Shown here: positions 1-13,347 of the stretch, piece by piece
How positions within the stretch are numbered: the stretch's first letter is position 1
How the letters are laid out: every line of letters starts with the position of its first letter
Translations under genes and position numbers: made by a program
The notes under the pieces: generated by a model
Told to the model about the DNA's origin: nothing
The model's database searches: none
The model's input: the letters and a program-made list of their open reading frames with translations, nothing else
Source of the DNA: Dryas octopetala
Lineage: Eukaryota; Streptophyta; Magnoliopsida; Rosales; Rosaceae
Assembly (NCBI GenBank): GCA_963921425.1
Contig: OY992839.1
Span: 20,258,910 to 20,322,909 of the forward strand
DNA: 64,000 nucleotides
Direction of reading: 5' to 3'

Positions 1-390
1 AAACCTGATCGAGATGTGAGCTTCTACATATAAATATACTTGAAGAGTATAATTCTATTAACTTTTTCATTGAAACCTTATTGTTTCAATAATTGTGAAG
101 ACAACAACATCATTTCAACGATCGAAGCCGTTTATTTTCTATATTCATACTCAAAGATCATACCTGCAAAAAATAGGCCAAATCGGAATTCATCTACCCG
201 TTCAATTATCATTAGAAAAATCACGATCGTTCATAAGTTTGACCATCGTTACCTAACTTCTACATCTTCGATTGAGCTAATTTTTTGTATGGATGATCTT
301 TAAGTGAGAAACTAAAAAATGAACAATTCGGATTGTTGGAAAAACGATCACATCATATGCTTATACATAAATATATTTGCACATAAAAAA
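1..390. other. AT-rich sequence, no gene seen
   Basis: An 87-codon open frame at 40-303 has no recognisable domain and no usable splice context. It may be internal sequence of the repeat-rich element that follows. Nothing else is supported here. Confidence 0.4.
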
Positions 391-1545
391 GGCACTAGGA
401 CCTTGGGAGACGAATTTTTTCGTCGCTCAAACATATCTTAGGCAACAAACAATAATTCCTCGCTGAAATATTTAATTAGTGACGAATTAGAATAATTTTC
501 TCTCTAAAATATTGGCGGGTGTGGAAAAAATTCCCTTCAATCCTTTTAGCGAGGAAATAGATATTTCCTCGCACAATGAGTCATTTCCTCGCACAATGAG
601 TCATTTCCTCGCACAATGAGTCATTTAGAAAGGACATATGTCGTCGCTGAATCCACCATTTCCTCGTTAATGCTTAGACAAGTTTGGAGAACAAACTAAT
701 CATACTTAGAGCGACAAACTGAAATATTGCTCGTTACAAATACTTTATAGTAAGGAAAAATAATTCCTCGCTGAAAAATATAATTAGCGATGAATTAAAA
801 TAATTTTCTCGCTAAAATATTGGCGGATGTGGGAAAAATTCTCTCCAATTCTTTAGCGAGGCAATATATATTTCCTCGCACAATGAGTCATTTAGCGAGG
901 ATAAATGTCGTTGGCACCTAATCAACTTTTTCCTCGCTAATTTTAAGAAAATTTGGAGACCAAACTTATCATACTTAAAGCGACAAACTGAATTATTCCT
1001 CGCAAAAAATGCTTTATAGTGAGGAAAAATAATTCATCGCTGAAAAATATAATTAGCGACGAATTAAAATAATTTTCTCACTAAAATATTGGCGGATGTG
1101 AGAAAAATTCCCTCCAATCCTTTAGCGAGGCAATATCTATTTTCTCGCGCAATTAGTCATTTAGCGAGAATATATGTCGTCAACTTGTTCCTCGCTAATT
1201 TTAAGAAAATTTTAGAGACCAAACTCATCATACTTAGAGCGACAAACTGAATATTTCTCGCAAAAAATGCTTTATAATGAGGAAAAATAATTCCTCGCTG
1301 AAAAATATAATTAGCAACGAATTAAAATAATTTTCTTGCTAAAATATTGGTAGGTGCGGGAAAAATTCTCTCAAATTCTTTAGCGAGGCAATATCTATTT
1401 CCTCGCGCAATGAGTCATTTAGCGAGGATATATGTCGTCACCGAATCAACTTTTTCCTCGCTAATTTTAAGAAAAGTTTGGAGACCAAACTCATCATACT
1501 TAGAGTGACAAACTAAACTATTATGCGCGAAAAATGCTTTACAGC
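391..1545. mobile_element. Tandem subterminal repeats of a CACTA-like (En/Spm) DNA transposon
   Basis: About four copies of a 258-307-bp unit follow one another; the motif TTTAGCGAGG recurs near 545, 852, 1121 and 1379. Each unit carries short motifs of the kind TTTAGCGAGGAAA, TTCCTCGCTAA and AGCGACGAATTA in both orientations. The first unit also contains a roughly 20-bp subrepeat (core TTTCCTCGCACAATGAG) present three times at about 570-630. The array starts with CACTAGGACC at 393, then a short inverted motif GACGAATTTTTTCGTC. CACTA elements are known for terminal CACTA and dense GC-containing subterminal repeats of this style. No transposase frame is visible, so only one end is likely present. 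It could instead be a satellite-like array from another family. The class is inferred; the tandem structure is seen directly. Confidence 0.5.
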
Positions 1546-1587
1546 AAGGAAAAAGCAACTTTGTTGTAGTTATGTGACAATGTGAGG

Positions 1588-2626
1588 TGATGGATGTCTT
1601 ATTTCAACAAGAGTTTGATATTGCTCTTGAGGATAAACCCCAAGAGATGGATAAAAAGGAATGGAAGAAAATTAACCGGTGGGCTTGTGGCACCATCCGG
1701 TTGTGTCTTGCTAAGGATCAGAAATATTTTGTCATGAAGGAAGACTCGGCCAAGGAGTTGTGAAAGAAATTGGAAGATAAATACATGACCAAGATTCTAG
1801 AAAATTGGCTCTTTTTGAAGAAGAAGCTCTTCCGATTTCAATATCGACAAGGTATTTCGATAACCGAACACCTCAATGATTATAATAAAATTTTGGCTGA
1901 TTTAGCTAATTTGGATGTGCAAATATCTGATGAAGATAAAGCTTAATTTGTGTTTGCTAAATTCTCTTCCGGTTGATTATGATCATTTGACAACTACTTT
2001 TTTGTATGAAAAAAGTGAAGTGAAGTTTGATGATGTCTCTAATGCTTTGGTGAGTAATGAATGTAGAAAGAAAAATCAAAAGATTCATAATTCACAATCA
2101 AAGGCACTTGTAGCAAGAGGGAGAAGTGACGATAGAAAATCTGGCAAGAGGGGGAAGTCTCGTTCTAAAGTTCTTGCAAAAGATGAATGTGCTTTATGTC
2201 GCCAAAAGGGACATTGGAAAAAAAATTGTCTAAAATTGATGAACAAAGACAAGAAGGGTTCTGAAGCAAATGTTGCAAAAGTGGAAGATTATGGCATATA
2301 CGTCTTGGCCATGCTGGTGAGAAAGCATTGCAATTGTTGGTCAAGAAGAATATGTTGAAAGGTTTGCAAATTAGAATTTTGTTAATATTGTATTTTGGGC
2401 AAGCAAACTAGAGTGAAATTTGGAACTGCAGTTCACCGCAACAAAGGTATTCTTGATTATATTCACAGTGATGTTTGGGGTCCTTCCAAAACTACATCTT
2501 TGGGAGGTAACCATTATTTTGTCTCCTTTGTTGATGACTTCTCTAGAAGAGTATGAATGTACACCATGAAGCATAAAGATGAAGTCTTGGGTATATTTCT
2601 GAAATGGAATCCTACCCTCCAAGTCT
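1588..2626 (+). mobile_element. Decayed Ty1/copia LTR-retrotransposon fragment (gag and start of integrase)
   Basis: The sequence encodes a copia-type gag pattern, including the capsid-region pattern around ITEHLNDYNKILADLANL, and a CCHC zinc knuckle (CALCRQKGHWKKNC) near 2190-2232. It is followed by an integrase-core beginning (HSDVWGPSKTTSLGG). These are the expected order for Ty1/copia. The fragment carries several breaks and stops before the reverse transcriptase. No LTRs were found at its ends. It is an old fossil; it abuts the CACTA-like array on its left and unassigned DNA on its right. Confidence 0.85.
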
Positions 2627-5600
2627 GATTTTCAATACCTTAGAACCTTGTTGAATGGCTAGCATTAAGTGCATCCAAAGAAAAATCCAAAAGTCTTACA
2701 ACGTAATCTTGTTTGGCTGTTTTTCACATCTTTTGACCTTGCATGATAAAAATTAAAGTCTGTACCAATCAGGATAGAAACTTGCAAAATTATTTTTGTG
2801 CATGAAACTAGACATATACATCTTTCATTTAAGCCAAGAATCATGAAAATCTCATTTATATTGAGTGAGTTATGCATTTTCAAAGCTTTCTCTAAACATC
2901 TACCAATTTTCTGCATTAATTTCAAAGAAAACTCATAAGGTTTACATGCTCGAATTTTGTTTACTTAGAATCTTGATTTGAAATTGACACAGTAGATTGT
3001 AGGACTGATTTTAGACTTGTATCAATTAGTTTTACTTGATTTGGTTCATTATACCCGAAAGGAGCATTTTTACCATATGAAAAGGGATTTTGCAGCCAAA
3101 ACCCTTTTCTGGTGTGAATTTTGGATCTTCGAAAACCCTACTTACACAACTCCAATTTTCATGAAAATGTTTGTGCTTGAGAGTTAGTATGTCTTATAAT
3201 TGCCTATGAAAAATCTTGTTCAAATTATTTTTGTGTGATGTTATAAAATTCACTGAGAAGGTACTGCGCAATTGCACTTTTAAAGAAACTAATTTTCCTT
3301 AAAACTGCCATTTTTTATGTCAATGCTTTTTGGCCTAAAATGTTGGTTTACACAAGTCACAAATCACCCCTTGGATTGATCTATGAGCATGAGGGAGTTC
3401 ATTTATCTCTGGAATGGAATTCAGGTTGTCAAAACCCCATGTTTTTTAACAAAACCAAGGTTGCAGAGTACCGCTTTTCTGCTATGGCCTCTATGTTGAT
3501 TTTTAAGCTTCCAAATATGTTTGCATACATGATTTTAAACTTGTTTGAGGTCATAGGATGAATGTTTATAGAGTTGAGGTTTTCGATGCCACTTAACTTA
3601 GCCAATACGACATCAAAACCCTAGAAAGCCTCAATTGAGTTTGAGAATGTGAAATATGATTCTTTTTACGTTTTGGGATTGATTTTCAGTTTGGTGGATC
3701 ACAACAAGGGCAAGAAGCTTCAGTTGAGGTAGGGGGAGCTAGTCATTTTCAAACTCTGATTTTCAATATGTTTTATTCTTAGTCTTATTAATAAAATGGT
3801 TGTTTTCTTGAATGTTTGGTTCAGATTAAATTGATGTTTAAATGTTTTGATGTGTTCTGGCTGCCATGCTTGATTAGAATTAAGTATTTAACTTTTAAAG
3901 GAAAGTATGATTTATTTGGTTAGTTGTATATTAGTTATAGAAAAAGGTAATTGAGTTGCTTTTGAGATCAAGAATAAATTGAACTTGGAATGTATGTTGA
4001 TGACTTCAATTTGCCTAATTATGATGGGAAAAGCCAACCTATTTGTTCTAAGGATAAAATGAGTGGACTTATGTGAAATTAATTGGGAATTTAAACACTA
4101 GGGTTGCATGTTTAGTTTTAAAGAAACTAACCTAGGAAATAAGGTTCTAATAAACTTAGATTTATCTAATTTGACAAAGTGAGACTTATTAGTCTAATAA
4201 AAGGTACTAGATCACTTAGATTTAAACTAATAAGACTTACATAATTGGTAGTACCCGAGAGCTATTGAGGATTGATTTCTACCATGTAGTAAAACTTGAA
4301 AGTTCTAAGGATTAAGAACTAGTTTAAAGGTGTAAAAGAGCGCTGGAACCAATGAAGATTGTATGTTCTTTTGGCCTTGTTTATTGGTTTCGGATCCGAG
4401 ATTTAAACTAACACTTGGTTGTTTATTTAATTGCTCATATTGTCTCATACCTGTTTATGTTATAAAGTATGTTATATGACTAGTAAAAGGAATGAATTGA
4501 GTATATAATTGAATTGTCATTTCATGATTATATAGCATCATATATGCATGTGGAGCATTGAGGGCAGCCATGCCTTTCATAAGGGCTGCCAAAGCATACA
4601 TTAGCATTCATAATTATTAAATCAATAATGCTTACACTAATGTGGTTTAAGTGTTTGGACTTCCTAATTAGAGATGAAGGGGTACAGTTCTTACTCTATC
4701 CTTAGGTTCAATCCCCTAAATGGTATGCATACAAGTGTCATCTACAGTTGGTTATGAAAATTAAGAATATGCTACAGGGGAAGTAGATGGTTTTGATTTA
4801 CTTCAATTAAAGGACATCTCATTATCTAGATCTTACTTTTTAATAAGATATGAGGGATAGAGGTAATTAAATTTACAAATTAGGGGATAAGTTCACTGTC
4901 TATAAACTTTGACATGTTTGCAAGTCATGGAGAAAAATGTATGCTTGCATTGTTATTTAAATTAACATGCATTTACATTTCATGAAATTAATCATGATTG
5001 GATATGACAAGCATAGTTGTATGATTGTTTTGCCATGATCTACCCGAGAAAACATAGGGTTATTTATAAAAAAAAAAATAAATGTAACTTATGTTTGTGT
5101 AATTGTGGTTTTAATCTTTGAAATTGAATGTGATCATATTTTAAAGTAAGAATGATTTGGTTTCCTTTTAGATGTTATAAATAGGTTGCCATTTATTTAT
5201 TAAATTACTTGTTTGAGGTTAGGCCATTTCGGCTAGGGCATAAACCAATGATATATCTTACTTGATAATAAATTATTTGTATTGAAATGATTGAGTTTTG
5301 TTGGACTAGTTGAGTGTGTAATCAACTGTTTTGGTGATATTCAATCCTACACAGTTTATTAAGTTGCAAGAAACCTTTAGGACAAAAGAATGGTCAGCTT
5401 CATAAACATTTCGGATAGTGAAGGATGAAGATTTGGAAGTAGAGAGAATTCACCAAGAAATGGCTTACCAACACCACCCACATCTGAATACTCAAGTGAT
5501 GAGAAAGAGGATCTAATTATGGATGAGTTTGTTACTATCCCTTTTCTATCTATCTTTTTATATCTTTGTTGAGAAATCTATGGAATTAATTATTTAAGGA

Positions 5601-5955
5601 TTAGAATGACTCAATTACTTACCTATTATGTGATACCTTGAAATATTGTTTTGTCTACACCAAAAATAGAATTTAAATTAAAGTTTTCACTTATAAATAG
5701 ATTTTGATTTCTTATTTGATGTTTTGCTAAACAATTTCAAAACAAATGATCTATCTCTATACTTGGAAATTGATTTATCTTTTAAAGTGAATAACCAAAA
5801 GCTCACCATTTTTACAAACCTTCATTTCGGTTACACTCTGATAATTTGTTATTAAAAATGAACAAAAAAAAAAAAAATTTCCCACTATTTGGAACTGGTT
5901 TGTTTTTTATTAAAAGCCTTACATTGATCTTCGGTCTTGACATGTTCTTACTTAA
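2627..5955. other. Unassigned AT-rich DNA, possibly long-LTR sequence
   Basis: About 3.3 kb without a supportable coding region; open frames are short (73-86 codons) and unrelated to known domains. The stretch around 3690-3740 (a purine-rich GAGGTAGGGGGAG after a short GC-richer block) followed by a long T-rich tract resembles the leader/U5 part of long plant LTRs such as the one at 5961-8376. I could not find matching ends, so this is only a suggestion. Confidence 0.3.
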
Positions 5956-5960
5956 GGTTT

Positions 5961-8376
5961 TGTCAGGACCGCCCCCGGATTCCACTCTAAAACCCGGAAG
6001 GATCCTGCGGAATCCAAATTCAAGGAAAATCCTACTGAAAATTCGACAGAACCTCCCCTGAAAATGGACTAACCCAGAAATTTCAAACCTGTTAAAAATC
6101 ACTTCTAAACAGCAACCACCTCTACCACAACCAAAATAGGGTCTCAGACCCAGCAATTTCACAGAAATCCAGCTTAAAATTTGTAGAATGGTTATCAGAG
6201 CTCCTATTCTATTACAAGGAAATTTTTACAAAAATAAAATGTCGCCCACAGGGTCCGACTAGGGAGATGGACGCGAATGCCTCGACGTTATTGGCTCGAC
6301 CTCCACCAAAGCTACTACCTGGTGGACAATTTAAGACAAAACAAGAAAACCGTGAGACGAACTCAGTGAGTGGACAGTTTAATAGAAACGAAAATAATAA
6401 AAATAAACTTTCTGTTTCAGAAAATCCTTCAAAACCACATTTAGCACCAAAACCTCACGTCACTCTCTGAAATTCCCCCCAGTTTTAAAATCATTTCCAA
6501 ACTTTAAGAGAGTTATAAAACTAATGAGACTCAAAGCAAAGATAAATCAAAACTCATTTCTCAAAAGCCACCCATCTAAATAAACAAAGTCATAGTAATG
6601 ATAAAATCGAAATCATTATAAAACTCAAAAAGTAGTTCTCACTTAAAATTCATATTTAAACTCTTGAAAATACCAATTTCATTTTCCACCATGCTATATA
6701 CCCTGAATAACCTGGCCATACACCTGTGCGGAATTCCTGCATCGCACAGGCAGGCAATATCCTGGCCATACACACGCGTGAAGTAAATCCAACACGTGCA
6801 GGCAATATCCTGGCCATACACACGTGCGAATGAAATCAGCACGTGCAGGCAATCCTGGTCATACGTGCACGCAGAGCGGCCCCCAAAGGGCGAAGCATCC
6901 CGACACACAGCCCAAAGCCTATATGTGTGCCGTGATGGGTCCCAAAGACCTATGTATCTGATAACCTGGAGAGTACTGCAAAGGGTGGTTTGAAAACCAT
7001 TTTTCCATAACCCCAAATAAATCTTTTTTCCACCAAGAATAAAATAATCGTACTTTTCCAAGAAAAACTTTAAATCCATAAACGTAAATTCATAGCTCAA
7101 TTTAAATTCAATAGGCATAAATCTAATCCATTCTTTTCGATCAAAACCCAAAGTAATAAATGAGCCATATTGATTTAGTAGGAAGCTAGAGTTCTTTCCA
7201 AAAAGGTCCATAAATTTAAACAAACCATCAAATAAAATTATGTTTTAAAACTTATATACGAGAGTATTTGAAAACCCGAAATTCAACTCCGTCCACCAAA
7301 CCCCACATCAAAATCAAGATTTATCAACAACAGTTAATTCAAAGGAATTTCATAAATACATTTAAAAAAAACCAAGAATTCACCCACATTCAATATATCT
7401 CAATCAAAACTCAAATAATCAATAAATAAATTCACAGATTTAATAAAATGCTTCTAAAAACAAATGTCCACTCACAGTGAGAATCCTAGCTCCGATCCTC
7501 CGCCGAATCGTTCCGAGCCGCGGTCGTCTCGCCTAGGAATGAGGTGATTGGCGCCGAAAAACTGGTCGGAGAAGGGAGAGAAGCCGGCGGTCAACACTCC
7601 CCTTTCCGGGCTGGATTCGCGTGCAGAGGTGGCTGGGCTGGCTGGAAGAGCGTCGGGGAAGATGGTCGGCGTCGGGAAGGCTCGCCGAAGGTCTCAGGTG
7701 GCCAGAATGGCCGGCGACTACAGGCGGTGGCAAATGGGCCTCCTCTGGCCTTGTTCGCTCTCGCAAGTGAGCTGGGCTGCAAAGGGTGACTGGGGGGTGG
7801 TGGTCGGCGCGGTGGGGTGGGGTCACGCTGGTGAGGCTGGCCGGCGAGTGGTGGTCGACGGCGAGGGTGGTGACTGCTGGGTTGTGGGCGCCGGGGAGGG
7901 GTGCGGGAGAGAGGAAAACCAGGGAGAGAGAGTGCGGGGGTGGAGAGAAATAAAGGGAGATGGAGAAGGGCGTAGAATTTTCTGGAGAGAGAGAGAGAGA
8001 GAAATAAAAAAAAAATTTCTGATTTTGGCTATTTAAAACCCACTTATATAAATTTACAAAATTGCCCCTCACTTCACATGTCCGTATCTTTCAAACCGTA
8101 ACTCGAAATGACGCGTGCTACGTGTCTATGAAATCGTGGAATCGAAACCTATCTAACGGACCCGAAGTCAAAATCAAAATCCCATTTATTTTGAAGTCAA
8201 CTTTGGGTCAAGCCCAAACAAAAATTAAAATTAAAATTTTAAATCCAAACCCTTTTTATTTTCCAAATAAATTCTAAAATCTTTAAAATACAATTCAACA
8301 TCTTTTATAAACCTCTTAAAACCATAGTCAAATAAAAATTTAAATTTCCAGTGAAAATTTGGGTCGGATCGTTACA
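5961..8376 (-). mobile_element. Solo LTR, about 2.4 kb, with 5-bp target-site duplication
   Basis: Read on the minus strand the LTR starts TGTAACGATCCGACCC at 8376 and ends CGGTCCTGACA at 5961, so it has TG...CA ends. It is flanked by identical GGTTT at 5956-5960 and 8377-8381, the 5-bp duplication expected of LTR retrotransposon integration. A minus-strand TATA-like TTATATAAG lies near 8040-8050, followed by a CT-rich then GC-rich leader at about 7540-8000, which supports minus orientation. No protein-coding domain is present; the long open frames in the GC-rich part are by-products of composition. A single LTR with a matching target duplication is the known product of recombination between two LTRs. 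Length and ends suggest a Ty3/gypsy-type or non-autonomous large element. The matching flanks indicate moderate to young age. Confidence 0.82.
6711..6870. repeat. Short tandem repeats inside the solo LTR
   Basis: Four copies of a 45-50-bp unit with core CCTGGCCATACACACGTG begin at 6711, 6761, 6809 and 6854 (the last reads CCTGGTCATACGTGCACG). Spacing shrinks from 50 to 48 to 45 bp. Each copy carries CACGTG/GTGCAGG-type motifs. Such subrepeats in a U5/leader region of an LTR can be protein-binding sites or simple slippage products; function is not shown. Confidence 0.8.
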
Positions 8377-8381
8377 GGTTT

Positions 8382-11300
8382 AGTGAGAGTATGTTGAGGT
8401 TGAAGACTAATGTAGCGCTGCCACATGCCCAAAGTGTCAGACCCCATTTTGGGGTGTGACACTACATGTAGTTTTCTCATTAATCTAAAATGAACTTGAC
8501 AAACCAGTATCAAGAGCTTGAAAAAGAAGAAAAAATGCATTGTCGAATACTTGACAGTGACCGCCAAGCGTTCAACGCTTAGTATACATGAAAAAAAAAA
8601 AAATTAATATACTAATATAATGTAACGTGGAATAATTACAATAATTATTGGAGTTTATTCAAATTCTAAAATTCATAAGCCTCTAGTCAATAAAATATAA
8701 AACTAAAATACTTTAATGGAAGTCTCCCATATTTATCCAGCATTCAATACTGAGCTTTTTAATGATCTATCAAAATGAAAAAGAAATTTCAATTTACAGA
8801 CCCATCCTCTGACTGATCTGTCGTCACCATTTTGTTCCTTCCATGCTTCCGCTCCTCATTCCTGGTGCCATGGCACAGCTAAAGGAGGCGATGGGTCATT
8901 AGATTGAATTTTTTTTTTTTTTTTTTTTTTCATTTTGATGAATCATTATAGCTCAGTTATTGAATGCTGGATATATATATAAATTTTTTTATTAAATATA
9001 TAGCACCATTTCAACCATTGGATCTTTTTAATGGTCAAGATTATTGTACAAGTCTGGTACCAAAACCCTGGCAGAGGATCGAGGTCCCACTGAAAAATAC
9101 GCATCAAAGCCCAGAAAGAAAACAGAATTTCTTTGGAGCTGATTTTCCGGTCAACGTGAATTGCTTGGTCAGTATCTCTTTCTCTCTCTTCCCTTATTGC
9201 TTGAGCATGAAACGTTGGTATATGACAGAGACTTACATGAACCACAAGGATGAACTGGGTTTTGGTTACAATATTTCTCTTTATATGTGTTCATGGGTGT
9301 TGAACAAAACTCAGATTAATTAGTGTTGTAGAGTGGCTTAACTGAGAAAACTGGCATTTTGCAATCAGTTTAGTTTCTGGGTGAAAACATGATAAATGAA
9401 ATCTGTCATCTAGGTGTTGTGGAGTGGAAATAAGGCTCATACAATCTTAAGGCTTCAAATTGTTGGAAACTCTTAGACCCAATTATTTATCTTTTTCCAA
9501 CTTGAAACCAAGATTCATCATTAATAGTTTCTTTATCAGGGATTGGCACAAAGATAATTCATTTATATATACCTCTTTTTCATACAAAGCAAAGAGAGTT
9601 ATGTTAGCATTTCAGAAAAATTTGAAGTCCTGAGAGATTTGTTCCTTACTTCGCCACCCCTTCACATAATTAATCCCCGCTCCCCCTTTTTTATTCACAG
9701 TTTTAGAAAATTCAAAAGCAGAATTGTAGTGCCTCGATTGAACCCACTTGTGCTTTTGATCTCATTAATGGTTAGATTTAACCTACTCGATCTCTTTCTT
9801 ATTTTCGGAACACATTGAACACTTTTTCCTCATTTGTGTTGTTGCAAAGCTATCCACTCTTCATTTTCAACTGGAATTTTTTTATGAATAATGTCTAGTT
9901 ACGGTTCTGTTTGATGCTGAAAGATATAACATACATGGCATAGAGGGTACATGAATAATGACTAGGGCCCATATTAATTTATAAAGTATTCAAATTTGGA
10001 AACTGATTTCTTTTGTTTTTTATTCTTTAATGATCACAGGACATAGAGGATACAAAAAAGTAACCCTTCTTCCTCCCCCCCCCCCCCCCACTCCATGGTC
10101 TGGAACTAGTACTTCCCCCTCTTAGAGATACCACTAAGGTTGATAAAGAGTAGATTTCCTCTTCTGTGCTTTGCTTCTATTGGTCAAATCTTCCTCCCTC
10201 AGTTTTCCATTTTGTCAAATTCATTGTTATTGATATGTTTGAAGTCTTTTGTTAATGTATCATTCCAGGATCTTTAGGAAAAATTTATAGTAGTTAATTC
10301 GATGGTTCTTTCATTTTAGGTATTTAGTTATGGCTTTTTTAAACTTCAAGATGTTGGACCTCATTGTCTATTATTGTGGTTGCCTATTATAGTGTCTTCT
10401 ACCCCCCTAACCGATTGGCTGCTAAAAGAAAATATGATAATTCTATTATAATTTTTTTTTTCGTTACAAGTGGGGCCAAGGCCCTAGAATTCTATCATAC
10501 ATTTGCAAAAATGAAAATATAAACTACTCTTTATAATTCCAATTTCCAGCTGCCTCACTAACAGAAAAGGAGAACAATCGTCTTACCATTTTCAGATATT
10601 CTTTTCCTACTTTTCTCATTCTACGTAAACCAAGGAATGTATTAGAACATAGCCATTACTTGATTCAAATGTGAGGTGCATGGACACCAAAATAATGGCT
10701 TAGGGTGGTAGAAGACATTATAGTTTCCAATCAAGGCTTTGGCTAATTTGTACCCACTACTTGTGATCTTGTTGTCTTTGTTTAATCTCACTTTGGCTTA
10801 CTGTAAGGTACATTTTAGTTTTCGTACTTCCAATTGTGCCTCGTTCTAGGATTAAATAAGAAATTCTTCTTGGTGTGTTAGGACATTATTTCAAGCATCT
10901 TTGTAAATTATGTGAACTGATTACAAAATCTAGTCTTTAATTGTTCCGAATAATGAGAAAGACTTTTCATTTTTCGATCAAACAGATTGAGAATCTCTTC
11001 ATCTTTTAAGTGGGTGATCGACCAAGTGTCCATGTCATAGAACCTTTCTTCTAGCCAAGAATCCCATTATTGGTCAAATCGGGGCCAGGTCAGAATGATC
11101 AAATTTATGTTTTCTGTCCTTTATTTCTTTTTGGCATTTATTTGATAGGAGTTGAGAAAACCCTGAAGTTACTTGTAAAGTATTTGAAAGTTAGACAACA
11201 AAAAGAAGTTGCAGTTTAACGTAACAGAGATCTTTTGCTTCATTTTAATATTCTATGATTGACTTACATAATTTATAAGCTTGACTTTATTTTGGGGGAT

Positions 11301-12620
11301 ATTATTCTTCTAATATCTTATAATCATGTAGTATATACTGGAAATAGCCAACATTTTTGCTTTTAAGTTGTAGGGCTTTTGGTTGGATTCTTGTTGTTAA
11401 ACTAGCTGAAAATGAATATTTTTAAATCAAATAGGTTAGTATTATTAGTTAGGTCATACTATGACTGTGTTTAAGATCTGGTTAGTTTCAAACTATATTA
11501 AGGTTTGTTATATATGTTATTTGGTAATTCTATTTATTAGTTAACGTTTTCATGTTTCTGGTTCAATGTAAAGAGTTTCTCGTGTTTTGGTATGCTTCGT
11601 TGCCATCTTTCTATTTATATTGTTCTCTTGTCATGTTGCCTTCTTTCCATTTATATTCTTGTCTTGTCTAGTGTGCAATTTGGTTCTCGGGTACCCAAAA
11701 GACTGCACCAAACTGATCAATTTGGGTTGGTTCAATTTGAATATTTGAGTGTGGCTTCAGTTCCAGGTCTAAAATTACTAGAACCAACCAAATTCAGTTC
11801 AATTCTTGATTCTCGAAAAAAATTTAGAGATCTTATTTATATTTTTAGAGATCTTATTTATATTTTTATGTAGTTTGCTAAGTTATCTATATTTTGGTTA
11901 TCTATATCTACATGTCTTTACATTAGTTATAATTGTGAAATTAATAGTTGGCTTCTTTACCCTTGATTAAGTCTATATTTAATAAGTATATAATAATTTT
12001 GTCTGTATATATAATAAAAAATAAAGTTTTGAAAACCATAGAACTCTTCCACACACACAAACAAAACCCCTTTGATTTAGTTTTGGTTTTATGTTACTAT
12101 GAAGCAGCTCTGTGTCCAAAATTTTGATACCCAAATTAGTTTGGCACAGGTCCAAAATCTCCAAGAACAAAACCAATTCAACCCAGGTTGCACACCTATT
12201 TTACTATGATGACAAGTTTTTTTGGCCTCTGGTATATCAAATATTAATTCTTTCAATTTTTTCTAATTACATAACTCTGTTTTTCCTTGAAGTTATAGAT
12301 TTTGGTCATCTTTGTGAAACCTAAAAAAAAAAAAAAATGAATTCTCTACCTTTTCAATCAACTTTGTATTCTTATGCAGTATTAACGAAATGCATGTAAA
12401 ACACGTGTAAATCCCCACACTTGAATAATTGTATGTTTCTATTAGAATAAGTCAATGCATTAAATGGAAATTATTAGCATGGATTTTTATTAAATCGACC
12501 TTTGTTAATTGGCATAATAATAATTATGAGTAGCCAACACTGACGGCCTATGCCCCTTAAGAATAAGGGTGTAGAGTGAGTTCAAAGGTTCATTCTTGAT
12601 TGGTGCATGAACACATTTTC
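8382..12620. other. Intergenic DNA, no supported gene
   Basis: AT-rich and interrupted by homopolymers (T run near 8910-8930, C run near 10075-10088). Open frames at 8946-9323 and 11592-11873 lack recognisable domains. A 29-bp imperfect palindrome sits at 8434-8462. A 21-bp direct duplication (core TAGAGATCTTATTTATATTT) lies near 11824-11866. Confidence 0.5.
8434..8462. repeat. 29-bp palindrome
   Basis: The arms GTGTCA and TGACAC bracket ACCCCATTTTGGGGT-like symmetrical sequence. The motif TGTGACACCCC is a frequent LTR terminus in plants, so this could be two fused LTR ends or the end of a degraded element. It is also close (60 bp) to the border of the solo LTR. Confidence 0.55.
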
Positions 12621-12623
12621 ATA

Positions 12624-12624
12624 T

Positions 12625-12697
<73 letters not shown>
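12624..12697. repeat. Compound (GT)n(GA)n microsatellite
   Basis: About 13 GT units run directly into about 24 GA units, 650 bp upstream of the zinc-finger gene. A typical polymorphic simple repeat. Confidence 0.97.
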
Positions 12698-12698
<1 letters not shown>

Positions 12699-13347
12699 AA
12701 TTTCCCTAGCAAAGAAGGAAAAACATATAGCTGGACTTGAGTGTCTCTAATGTATATTTTACTCTAGCCTTTTTCATTTAAAAAATTTGTTTTGCTAACT
12801 AGCGCAAGCAATTAAAATTTCATCACTCTTGTCAATTACAAAAAAATTTCCTAATAGACCGGTCAGAGTTATATCTTTATATAGAAGTCATTTCCAATTC
12901 ATATCTAGCAATATGGGAATTTTCTTAAAGAGGTTCTCTGTATTTTGCCAAAATTTTCTCTCAATTATTATTTTACTAGTCCCAGTCCTCTAATGGTGAA
13001 TGGGTGCACTCAAGCTTAGTGATATTAAGCATTTGTCAAGTATTGTATGGTTCAGGATAGGGAAAGTCAAATGACAAAGACTAAACCCTTTGATTTGTGG
13101 AAGTCAAGCATGGTCATTATAGGTACACCCTCAAGCTTACATGGACTTGACCTTATTGTATAGCATCTCGTCTTAATTACGGTATTGGGCATGCTATGTG
13201 GCCGTATCAATGTAAGGAGAGAAGTAAGCCTCTATAAGAATGACATCCTCGACTCAATTGTTCCTATAGTACTTCACCTCCAGTTCTTGAAGATAACCAT
13301 ATAGCTTTCTTTTCTTCTACGATTAACCAACAAGCTTCCTCTTCATT
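12698..13347. other. Upstream region of the zinc-finger gene
   Basis: About 650 bp lie between the microsatellite and the start codon at 13348. No clear TATA box with a matching initiator could be picked, and no coding exon is seen. It probably holds promoter and 5' leader. Confidence 0.35.

Noticed and set aside
7533-8072. Long open frames on both strands (up to 179 codons) in a GC-rich block
   Set aside because: They lie in the leader of the solo LTR, have Pro/Ser- or Gly-rich compositional sequence and no domain. GC richness lowers stop-codon frequency.
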